Shown here piece by piece: positions 1 to 5,947 of a DNA stretch of 8,591 bases. A program made the position numbers and the translations under genes. This DNA comes from Methanobacterium sp. (GTDB lineage: Archaea > Methanobacteriota > Methanobacteria > Methanobacteriales > Methanobacteriaceae): contig PLXT01000109.1 of NCBI GenBank assembly GCA_003151535.1, forward strand, positions 1 to 8,591. The letters are read 5' to 3'. How positions within the stretch are numbered: position 1 is the stretch's first letter; each line of letters begins with the position of its first letter. Below the pieces are notes generated by a model. The model was not told where the DNA came from. It saw only the letters and a list, made by a program, of their open reading frames with translations, and ran no database searches.

Positions 1-19
1 ACATGAAAAATCTAAGACC

Positions 20-52
20 CTAAAACATTAATGGTTTTTAGAATTTTTTTTT
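20..52 (+). terminator. Hairpin plus T9, probable terminator of a plus-strand gene left of the window
   Basis: CTAAAAC (20-26) can pair with GTTTTTAG (34-41, one bulged T) around a 7-base loop, and nine T residues follow at 44-52. The arrangement suits a transcript entering from the left on the plus strand and therefore convergent with hemA. The upstream gene itself is not visible. Confidence 0.4.
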
Positions 53-126
53 ATTAAGTTATGGATTAATTTGAAATTTTTTTATAAATATTATTAATCT
101 AAGGAAGCTATTACAAGGAAATTATT

Positions 127-195
127 ATGGATATATTTAAAAAAAATTATCATCCCATTTATAAAATTATGATCAAAATAGAAGGTTATAAATAA
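127..195 (+). CDS. Doubtful 22-codon ORF between convergent genes
   Basis: ATG at 127 opens 22 codons (product MDIFKKNYHPIYKIMIKIEG plus YK) ending at TAA 193-195. AAGGA lies about 8 bases upstream. The peptide is basic, of A/T-driven composition, and resembles nothing I recognise. It follows a probable terminator and converges on hemA, 19 bases away. A chance ORF in AT-rich spacer is the more likely explanation; it is listed only because the ribosome site is well placed. Confidence 0.12.
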   Translation: MDIFKKNYHPIYKIMIKIEGYK

Positions 196-199
196 TTTG

Positions 200-206
200 A
201 AAAAAA
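200..206 (-). terminator. T-tract downstream of hemA
   Basis: Nine bases after the hemA stop the minus strand has seven consecutive T residues, with further T runs beyond (for example opposite the A run at 139-146). Archaeal termination commonly relies on U-rich tracts without a hairpin, so this is a reasonable end for the atwA-hemA transcript. Confidence 0.45.
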
Positions 207-214
207 TTAATAAA

Positions 215-1411
215 TCAACTTTTCTTTGAAAAAATCGTTTCTGCGGCTTCTATAACATTTTTTTCATCATTTTCAGCAGCTTCTTTAATATTTTTTATGA
301 CGTTAAAAAATAGACGTTCTACAACAACTTTGGTAAGATCGTCAACAATTTTTTCATTGCCATTCATATCCCCAAGCATTTTAAACGCCTTTTGAGTTTC
401 ATTTAACCTTATATTTTCTGCTGTAATCCTTATATTTGAAATGACTGGTTCGACTTCCAAATGTTTAAGAGATCTTTTCAAGAGAACCATCTCTTCAGCA
501 ACTATCTTCTCAGCATCATAAGCTTCAGTTTCCCTCATTTTTCTACTTCTATTTGCAATACCTCTTAAATCATCGATATTAAAGAGTTTTACCCCCAGTT
601 TTGACACATTTTCTTCTATATCACGTGGATTTGCAATGTCTACCATTACCATTTTAGAAATATTAAAGTCTGGCACTACATCTTTCAACTTTTCGTAGGT
701 TAAAATAGGGTGAGGTGCACCAGTTGCACTTATAACTACATCTGCATCAATAAGCGCTTCATCAAGTTTGTCGAAATGTATTGCTGATCCTTTAAGTTCC
801 TTTGCAAGCAAAACCGCCTTATCATGAGTTCGATTAGCAACAACTATGGCTTTAAGCTTTTTCTCAACTAGTGCTTTGGCAACGAGTGTACCCATTTTTC
901 CAGCACCAATTATAAGTACTTTTTTGCATTTAAGATCTCCATGTACTGATTCTGCAAGTTCAACAGCAGCTGATCCAATAGATAATGAGCCTTCATTGAT
1001 TTTGGTTTTTTTACGCACGACTTGGCCTACATGGACTGCTTTGGTGAAAATAGTTTGAAGTACTTGTCCACTGCAACCTTCTTGAATACCTCTTTTTTTG
1101 GCATCTTTAATCTGTCCAAGGATTTGATCTTCGCCTATTATCATAGACTCTAAACCTGAAGAAAGTCTTAATAAGTGTCTCATGGCATTATCATCTGATT
1201 CTATAACAAAATCACTGGATCGAATATTTTCTATATCGCATTCTCCTAATACCAAATAGATTTCTGCCCTATTACATGTTTTAATTTTTAGATACTCGTT
1301 TACCTGATACATTTCTAAGATATTGTTAAACAAAATATCAAGTTTCTGACTTGATCTTTCCATCTTACTAATGTCGGCTGTTTTGTGATCAACTCTGATG
1401 TTTAAAATCAC
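215..1411 (-). CDS. hemA: Glutamyl-tRNA reductase
   Basis: This enzyme reduces glutamyl-tRNA(Glu) to glutamate-1-semialdehyde with NADPH, the first committed step of C5-pathway tetrapyrrole synthesis in the cytoplasm. In a methanogen the pathway feeds siroheme, corrinoids and the MCR cofactor F430. Visible evidence is the TCNR motif with the nucleophilic cysteine at residue 46, the conserved block SSGLESMIIGEDQILGQ at about 84-100, the Rossmann loop GAGKMG at 169-174, and a helical C-terminal dimerisation region. The length of 398 residues is normal for the family. The start is GTG at 1411, preceded by AGGGGA about 8 bases upstream; the next residues (ILNIRVDHKTA) match the usual N-terminus. 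It is the last gene of the atwA block, 68 bases after the precorrin-2 dehydrogenase gene. The gap contains TATA-like A/T stretches, so a secondary internal promoter is possible but weakly supported. Identity is very secure. Confidence 0.97.
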   Translation of the reverse strand: MILNIRVDHKTADISKMERSSQKLDILFNNILEMYQVNEYLKIKTCNRAEIYLVLGECDIENIRSSDFVIESDDNAMRHLLRLSSGLESMIIGEDQILGQIKDAKKRGIQEGCSGQVLQTIFTKAVHVGQVVRKKTKINEGSLSIGSAAVELAESVHGDLKCKKVLIIGAGKMGTLVAKALVEKKLKAIVVANRTHDKAVLLAKELKGSAIHFDKLDEALIDADVVISATGAPHPILTYEKLKDVVPDFNISKMVMVDIANPRDIEENVSKLGVKLFNIDDLRGIANRSRKMRETEAYDAEKIVAEEMVLLKRSLKHLEVEPVISNIRITAENIRLNETQKAFKMLGDMNGNEKIVDDLTKVVVERLFFNVIKNIKEAAENDEKNVIEAAETIFSKKS

Positions 1412-1479
1412 TTTTTTTCCCCTGGAAATATAATATTTATTCTAATATGTTACCTAAAATTTGAATTATTATAAAAATA

Positions 1480-2097
1480 TTAAATACTTGTTATCCATTC
1501 ATTTACATAAACTTTAGCATCTTCTAATTTACCTTCCTTTAAGAGTATTTGGATTTTTTTATCCTTTAAGATCGTGTATAACCAATTTCTGCGTATTTTT
1601 TGATCATCGATCTTTATTTTGAGGATATTTCTTGCAAAGGATTGTAGTTCAAGTTGCATAATATCTTCTGGTCTTATTACTTTTTCTATCTTTTTTCTTA
1701 ACTCTTTTGACATGAGGGGGCTTTTGCCACCTGTAAATATTGATATTTGTACATCTCCAATGAAAAAAGATGATGGAACTATCAAATTACCTTTATCTGG
1801 TTCATCTGCCCTATTAATGAGCTTTTTTCCAGAAATGTCTGCTACCTTCTGATTTAAATTCTGGTCTGCAGAGGCAGTAACAACTATGTCTGCCCAATCA
1901 ACCCATATTTCTATCTCTTCGGGTGATTTGACATTAACTCCCAAATTTAACAGATCATCGGGCACATGATTCCCTATTACAGTGACGTTAGCTCCGGCTT
2001 CCAGAAATCTTCTGGTTCTTCTAATTCCTACTTCTCCCGAACCAACTATTAAAACTTTATAGTCATCCATCTCCAAAAAGAGGGGAGTCCAACCCAT
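1480..2097 (-). CDS. Precorrin-2 dehydrogenase / sirohydrochlorin ferrochelatase, MET8/SirC type
   Basis: This protein is predicted to oxidise precorrin-2 to sirohydrochlorin with NAD+, and possibly to insert iron to make siroheme. It has 205 residues and corresponds to the N-terminal half of CysG; no uroporphyrinogen methyltransferase domain is attached. Visible motifs are the NAD-binding loop GSGEVG at residues 19-24, the segment NRADEPDKGNLIVP at 95-108, and FTGGKSP at 121-127. By its position relative to the CysG/MET8 motif, D98 is the likely catalytic aspartate. In methanogens sirohydrochlorin is also the branch point to F430 and to the siroheme-derived heme route. The ATG start is one base after the marker 9 stop codon, with GGAG inside the upstream gene about 7 bases before it, which indicates translational coupling. 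hemA follows, so two tetrapyrrole genes sit together. Whether it also chelates metal cannot be decided from sequence. Confidence 0.92.
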   Translation of the reverse strand: MGWTPLFLEMDDYKVLIVGSGEVGIRRTRRFLEAGANVTVIGNHVPDDLLNLGVNVKSPEEIEIWVDWADIVVTASADQNLNQKVADISGKKLINRADEPDKGNLIVPSSFFIGDVQISIFTGGKSPLMSKELRKKIEKVIRPEDIMQLELQSFARNILKIKIDDQKIRRNWLYTILKDKKIQILLKEGKLEDAKVYVNEWITSI

Positions 2098-2098
2098 C

Positions 2099-2575
2099 TT
2101 ACAACTCCAAGTTCTTCATTTTAAGGAGTTTTGCTGCTTTTTTTAAGTCGTTATCACATTCAATGAGTACTTTAAATGCTTCTTCCTCAGAGACATTAAA
2201 TGTTTTTGAAAGAGCAATAACACTTTCTTTAGTATCGGATACTTGTTTACCAACAAGTTCTTCTGAAAGCTCCTTTTTCAAGTCCATATATTCTTCAACA
2301 CTCAAATTAATCCTTCTCAATACCATGTCCCTTAATGGACAAGGTTTTGAAGGCTTACAGCACCATACAAGTGATCCAAAACAAGTTCCTTCGCCTTGAC
2401 CGAGTTTGGATTTTTCTGCAAACTTTTCTTTTATCTCTACATACTCTTGAGCAGTGAGTTTTGCATCTTCAAGAGCGTATATAACTGGGCAAGGTTTTAC
2501 TGGTGGACAGCAAAATGATAAAGCACGTTTATCTCCTCCCCTGCATACATGTGATGGTGAATCTTCCCAAGCCAT
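2099..2575 (-). CDS. Methanogenesis marker 9 protein, eight-cysteine metal-binding (COG4008-like)
   Basis: This is a 158-residue protein of unknown function from a family described as restricted to methanogenic archaea. Two copies of the aromatic-CCxxxKPC motif are visible: FCCPPVKPC at residues 21-29 and WCCKPSKPC at 71-79. Further cysteines at 11 and 65 bring the domain to eight, the number given as invariant for the marker 9 domain. These suggest one or more bound metals (zinc or iron-sulfur). After each cysteine motif comes a similar helical stretch (LTAQEYVEIKEKFAE, LSVEEYMDLKKELSE), so the domain looks like an internal duplication. Residues about 115-152 form a separate three-helix, UBA-like tail. 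There is no signal peptide or membrane segment. The gene starts 5 bases after atwA with GGAGG inside the atwA 3' end, and is followed one base later by the precorrin-2 dehydrogenase gene. Co-transcription with atwA points to a role near MCR or its cofactor. The family's 'transcription factor' label is unproven. Confidence 0.9.
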   Translation of the reverse strand: MAWEDSPSHVCRGGDKRALSFCCPPVKPCPVIYALEDAKLTAQEYVEIKEKFAEKSKLGQGEGTCFGSLVWCCKPSKPCPLRDMVLRRINLSVEEYMDLKKELSEELVGKQVSDTKESVIALSKTFNVSEEEAFKVLIECDNDLKKAAKLLKMKNLEL

Positions 2576-2580
2576 TATTA

Positions 2581-4182
2581 TTATTCCTCCGTAAGCATCT
2601 TCTCTTTCTCTTTTGGTGTCAGGTCTTTGACTATATCTACTGGATCACCAATTTTAAGTATCTTTCCACCACGCATCAGCGCAGCTCTATCACAAACATC
2701 AAGAACAAAATCCATATCGTGGGATATAATCAGAAAAGTCTGACTAAGCTCATCACGAGCCCTTCTTATTGAATCAGTTACCTGAACTCGTGTTATAGGA
2801 TCCATAGTGCCTGTAGGTTCGTCTAAAATTACTATATTGGGTTCTTTTATTAGAACTTGAGCCAATGCAACTCTGTGTCGTTCTCCACCACTTAATTCAT
2901 CGGGATATTTTGTTAATAAATTGTTAGCATATGCTTCATCAAAACCAACGGCTTTAAGAACATAAACTGCCTTCATTTTTGCAAACTCAGCGGGAAGTTC
3001 GAGACTAATAGATTCAGTAAGGTTTCCTAGAACGTTCCTATGTGGGTAAAGGCTGTACTCTTGATGTAAGATCCCCAAATAAGGAATAACACGTCCCCTT
3101 CCAAAAGGGCCCTTTTGAGTCATGTCTATCCAGTTTTCTCCTAGTTTAACTTCTATTTTACCACCACTAGGGTCTGTTAAACCATAAAGAATTCTAGAAA
3201 GAGTTGTTTTACCTGCACCACTCAATCCAACAATTCCAAATATCTCACCATTATCAACAGTTAAATCGATGCCATCTACAGCCTTAACAACCCCCCTATC
3301 AATGGAATAGTAATGTTTTTTTACTCCTTCCATTTGTATTATAGGTCCTCCGGGTTTGTAAATATCTTTTTTCTCGGGTAAAGGAACTTGGGCCATAAAT
3401 TCCTTCACAACTTCCTCTGGATCGCCTTCTAAAAATATTTCTCCCTTCTCTAACCATACCACATAGTCGGACAGTTTTCGCATGACTTCTGGCCAATGTG
3501 ATGTTATTATCATTGTTGTACCTTTGTTTTTAACACCATCAAGAAGGGCTTGATGAAGTAATTCAGCTGTTTTTGGGTCTAATGTACCGGTAGGCTCATC
3601 TGCAAGGAATATCATTGGTTCTTTAGCTATCTGTCTAGCAAGTACAACTCTCTGTTTTTCTCCACCACTAAGATCCCTAGCTATATGGGTAATTCTGTGA
3701 GCCATTTGGGCCATTTCAATGAGATCAATGGCCATATAAGTACTTTCATCTTCATCATGTCCTGTTATTGATTTTAAAACATTATCGATAACTGTATCAT
3801 CTTCGTAAAGTGCAAAAGATCTCTGTAACATAATTGAGATTCTACGTTTTATCGCTGCAAAAACTTTACGATCGCAGTTCCAGAAATCTACTGTTCTGAG
3901 TTCAAACTCGCAGCCACATCCACAACTACACACTTTACCTGCTGCTGAAGGCGGTTCTACCCTAAGACAATCAGGACAAATTGCAATGGTGTATAGAATT
4001 TGACCAGAATCTGGTCGATAATCTTTCATTCCTCGAAACATATTTATGAGCACAGATTTTCCTGACCCACTTCTACCAAGGATACCCAAGACTTTTCCTT
4101 CATCTATGGTCATATTTAGATTTTTTAAGATTTCAACGCCATTAAAAGCTTTTGTGACATTTTTCACTTCTATAAAAGACAT
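2581..4182 (-). CDS. atwA: Methyl-coenzyme M reductase system component A2 (twin ABC ATPase)
   Basis: Component A2 is a soluble ATP-binding protein needed, with ATP and an electron-donating complex, for reductive activation of the nickel enzyme MCR. Two ABC nucleotide-binding domains lie in tandem with no membrane segment. NBD1 has Walker A GRSGSGKS at 36-43, signature LSGGEK at 171-176, Walker B FLADE at 192-196 and switch His229. NBD2 has Walker A GLSGAGKT at 319-326, Q-loop Gln374, signature LSGGER at 430-435, Walker B VILDE at 451-455 and switch His488. Both sites look catalytically complete. Between Walker A and the Q-loop of NBD1 is a cysteine-rich insertion (C69, C72, C85, C87, C89, C91) that probably binds a metal. 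The length of 533 residues fits the A2 family. The ATG start at 4182 has GGTGG about 5 bases upstream. It is the first gene of the block running through to hemA. The cysteine insertion and the 'EPTGTLDP/EPTGTMDP' segments separate it from ordinary ABC transporters. Confidence 0.95.
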   Translation of the reverse strand: MSFIEVKNVTKAFNGVEILKNLNMTIDEGKVLGILGRSGSGKSVLINMFRGMKDYRPDSGQILYTIAICPDCLRVEPPSAAGKVCSCGCGCEFELRTVDFWNCDRKVFAAIKRRISIMLQRSFALYEDDTVIDNVLKSITGHDEDESTYMAIDLIEMAQMAHRITHIARDLSGGEKQRVVLARQIAKEPMIFLADEPTGTLDPKTAELLHQALLDGVKNKGTTMIITSHWPEVMRKLSDYVVWLEKGEIFLEGDPEEVVKEFMAQVPLPEKKDIYKPGGPIIQMEGVKKHYYSIDRGVVKAVDGIDLTVDNGEIFGIVGLSGAGKTTLSRILYGLTDPSGGKIEVKLGENWIDMTQKGPFGRGRVIPYLGILHQEYSLYPHRNVLGNLTESISLELPAEFAKMKAVYVLKAVGFDEAYANNLLTKYPDELSGGERHRVALAQVLIKEPNIVILDEPTGTMDPITRVQVTDSIRRARDELSQTFLIISHDMDFVLDVCDRAALMRGGKILKIGDPVDIVKDLTPKEKEKMLTEE

Positions 4183-4270
4183 CTAACCACCCTTTTTATG
4201 AGTTTGTGATTTTAATTAAATAATTTGATTCTTTATATTAAATATTAATTTATTAATTATTTGATCCAAC

Positions 4271-4281
4271 CAATATATAAT
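4271..4281 (-). promoter_or_regulatory. Candidate TATA box of the atwA operon
   Basis: The minus strand reads ATTATATATTG in the 167-base gap before atwA. The predicted start is near 4250, giving a leader of about 68 bases. A second A/T element, TAATATAAA at 4232-4240, would give a leader of about 28 bases. Which one is used cannot be told from sequence. Confidence 0.45.
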
Positions 4282-4300
4282 TTGATAATTGGGTTTTGAT

Positions 4301-4323
4301 AAAAATTCAATTGTTAATCAATT
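4301..4323 (-). terminator. Possible terminator after the TIM-barrel gene
   Basis: About 27 bases past the stop codon the minus strand has a small inverted repeat AATTG-ATTAA-CAATT (4309-4323) followed shortly by five T residues (4301-4305). The stem is short and A/T-rich, so this is a weak call. It would separate the F420/TIM-barrel block from the atwA block. Confidence 0.3.
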
Positions 4324-4349
4324 TCAAGTTAATTTTATGTGAAATACTT

Positions 4350-5084
4350 TCAAACACTGGAAAGATCAAAAGGAAGTGTACCGTTCATAGCGGCTCTTGC
4401 AATAGAAATACCATCCGCACCTGCTGAAAGCATTTGTCTTGCAGATTCCAAATCCCTGATTGAATTGTTTCCTATTATAAATAAATCCACATTATTTCTT
4501 ATAGATTTAATTATACTAAAATCTGCACAGTCATGACCAGGGTTCATTGCATCAATATGGATATAATCAGCACCCGCATCATTTACAGCTTTTGCAATCT
4601 CGATATCATCCACTCCAGATACATTTGCCCGTATTTTAACTGAAACTTTTTTTTTACAGCTTTTTACAACCTCTGATACGAAATCATAGAGGATTTCAGG
4701 ATTTTCCAAAAGAGCTTGTCCACACCCTGATTCAATTAGTTCTGGTTGTCTGCAGTGAGCATTTATTTCTATAATGTCAAGTTCTTCTATTTTCGATATT
4801 TCAATTATAGGGTTGGGTGAACTTGAGCGGAGGTTTACTGACACTTTGCCATGATAATTAGGATGACTTTTTATTAATTTGATTTCCTCTTCAATATGCT
4901 GATACAATCTATTTTCATTGATATTAAATTCTGGTCTGCCCCTTTTGATTATTTTTAATCCCGCATTTATGGCTTTTTTATCTGCGTTATATCCTCCTAT
5001 CGTCAAGACATCAAATCCGTAGATAGACATTTTACTACAGAATTGGCCATTTGTTATTCCTGCCATAGGCGCTAAAACTTCAAT
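4350..5084 (-). CDS. NifR3/Dus-like TIM-barrel flavoprotein homologue, methanogen type (MJ0144-like)
   Basis: This protein has the layout of the dihydrouridine synthase/NifR3 FMN TIM barrel but is not a normal Dus. Numbering from the ATG at 5066, it has MAGITN at the end of strand 1, INAHCRQPE at 101-109 in place of the usual NxGCP, KIR at 144-146, and GNN (199-201) and GADGISIARAAM (216-227), which resemble the FMN-phosphate loops. The Dus HGRT-type motif is missing; HIDAMNPGHD stands there instead. At about 240 residues it lacks the C-terminal tRNA-binding helical domain. I place the start upstream of the ATG because conserved residues (VLAP) precede it and the only good ribosome site, GGAGG at 5091-5095, sits 6 bases before an in-frame ATT at 5084. 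Position 5066 is the first in-frame ATG. It lies between arfA and atwA, with gaps of 101 and 167 bases. Function is unknown; a role coupled to the marker 9 protein is inferred from fusions elsewhere. Confidence 0.8.
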   Translation of the reverse strand: MEVLAPMAGITNGQFCSKMSIYGFDVLTIGGYNADKKAINAGLKIIKRGRPEFNINENRLYQHIEEEIKLIKSHPNYHGKVSVNLRSSSPNPIIEISKIEELDIIEINAHCRQPELIESGCGQALLENPEILYDFVSEVVKSCKKKVSVKIRANVSGVDDIEIAKAVNDAGADYIHIDAMNPGHDCADFSIIKSIRNNVDLFIIGNNSIRDLESARQMLSAGADGISIARAAMNGTLPFDLSSV

Positions 5085-5090
5085 ATGATT

Positions 5091-5095
5091 CCTCC
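5091..5095 (-). promoter_or_regulatory. Strong ribosome binding site without an ordinary in-frame start
   Basis: The minus strand reads GGAGG. The correctly spaced codons are an in-frame ATT (5084) and an out-of-frame TTG (5083) that reaches TAG after three codons. The first in-frame ATG, at 5066, is 24 bases beyond the site. Either ATT is used or one base is missing in the short T run at 5074-5077. Confidence 0.75.
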
Positions 5096-5150
5096 ATTTA
5101 AAAATAATTTGATAAGGTTCAAAATTAAAATTTGTTCAGAATAATATTAA

Positions 5151-5160
5151 AATATAAATA
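5151..5160 (-). promoter_or_regulatory. Candidate TATA box for the TIM-barrel gene
   Basis: The minus strand reads TATTTATATT about 67 bases before the proposed start and inside the 101-base gap after arfA. A start site near 5130 would give a leader of about 45 bases ending in GGAGG. This suggests the TIM-barrel gene can be transcribed apart from the F420 genes. Confidence 0.5.
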
Positions 5161-5185
5161 AGAAGATTTAAACCCACAACCAAGC

Positions 5186-5947
5186 TTATTCATCATTTTT
5201 CATGACATGAACTAAATTGTAAGTGAATCCGCCTCTTATCTCTTCAAGAGCGAGATCAGCTAGATTAGCAGCCTTTTCAGCAGTAGGTGCTTTTCCTACG
5301 CCTGCTTTGAGTGCAATATTTATTTCATCTTCTATTTCTTCTATAATCTTAAGCAGTCCCTCAGGAGTTAGTCCATTACAGGGGGACATAAAGTTGTCTC
5401 CACCAATGAAAAATAGTAATGAACCTTTTTCGATTAACTTCTTCATGAGAAAATGTTGAACACGGTTTACAATAAAAGAAGTATCATAAGCCGGTATTAT
5501 ATCTGTGAGCGAATCTGTAATTCCATTTATATCTATATGTGCGATCTGGACAAAGCTTTCATCGGCTTTAACTAATCCATCTATTGCTAGAACTTCAGTT
5601 CTTTCTTCTGATTGGGCTCCACCGAAATTTTGAAGGGCATTGGTCGCTTTGCGTTGTGCTTCATAGGGCGTTTCAGCAGCTCCTACTCCCATACTGACTG
5701 TTATGGGGTATCTGTTTCCAATGGATTTTTGTATTCTAAGGTGATCCTCCATGTCCACACCGTTTGTCACCGCGAGCATATTATCGAATCGGGTGAAGAA
5801 TACAAGACCTCCTTTAGCAGCGAACTGCCTTTGAAGGTCTGCGTAAAGTTCTGCTTGCAAGATCTGAAGATCTGCTTCGGCCCTTGGTGTGGGAGTCACA
5901 GTCCATGGACCATAGTTGTCAATTTGAATTAACGTCATTTGAATCAT
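5186..5947 (-). CDS. arfA: GTP cyclohydrolase III (GTP cyclohydrolase IIa)
   Basis: This archaeal enzyme opens the imidazole ring of GTP and removes pyrophosphate to give the 2-amino-5-formylamino-6-ribosylamino-pyrimidinone phosphate, keeping the formyl group. The product starts the pathway to riboflavin and to the deazaflavin of F420. The 253 residues begin MIQMTLIQIDNYGPWTVTP, very close to the N-terminus I recall for the characterised Methanocaldococcus enzyme MJ0145. The protein looks like two related ferredoxin-like palm domains. Residues 8-16 (QIDNYGPWT) and FTRFDNMLAV at 51-60 are echoed by HIDINGITD at 137-145 and FFIGGDNFMSP at 179-189. The aspartates in these segments are the likely Mg2+ ligands, recalling GGDEF/adenylyl cyclase folds. 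The ATG start overlaps the cofD stop as ATGA, so the two genes are probably translationally coupled. The protein is somewhat short at the C-terminus compared with MJ0145 as I remember it. Confidence 0.96.
   Translation of the reverse strand: MIQMTLIQIDNYGPWTVTPTPRAEADLQILQAELYADLQRQFAAKGGLVFFTRFDNMLAVTNGVDMEDHLRIQKSIGNRYPITVSMGVGAAETPYEAQRKATNALQNFGGAQSEERTEVLAIDGLVKADESFVQIAHIDINGITDSLTDIIPAYDTSFIVNRVQHFLMKKLIEKGSLLFFIGGDNFMSPCNGLTPEGLLKIIEEIEDEINIALKAGVGKAPTAEKAANLADLALEEIRGGFTYNLVHVMKNDE

Noticed and set aside
846..1058. Plus-strand open frame opposite hemA
   Set aside because: It lies wholly inside the securely identified hemA on the other strand, and its peptide looks like an antisense shadow with no recognisable motif.
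1480..2097. Full CysG (with uroporphyrinogen methyltransferase)
   Set aside because: Only the MET8/SirC-like part is present. The downstream sequence goes directly to hemA, and the length of 205 residues fits the stand-alone enzyme, so it is not a truncation.
3299..3496. Minus-strand 65-codon frame inside atwA
   Set aside because: It is an alternative frame of the intact atwA linker region. The atwA frame is continuous, so this is not a frameshifted piece.
2581..4182. ABC transporter ATPase, for example a peptide or nickel importer
   Set aside because: There are two fused ATPase domains with a cysteine insertion, no membrane or binding-protein genes nearby, and a methanogenesis context. Component A2 fits far better.
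4183..4349. Hidden RNA gene or riboswitch in the largest internal gap
   Set aside because: The sequence is almost entirely A/T with only a short weak hairpin and no GC-rich stems. Promoter and leader functions account for it.
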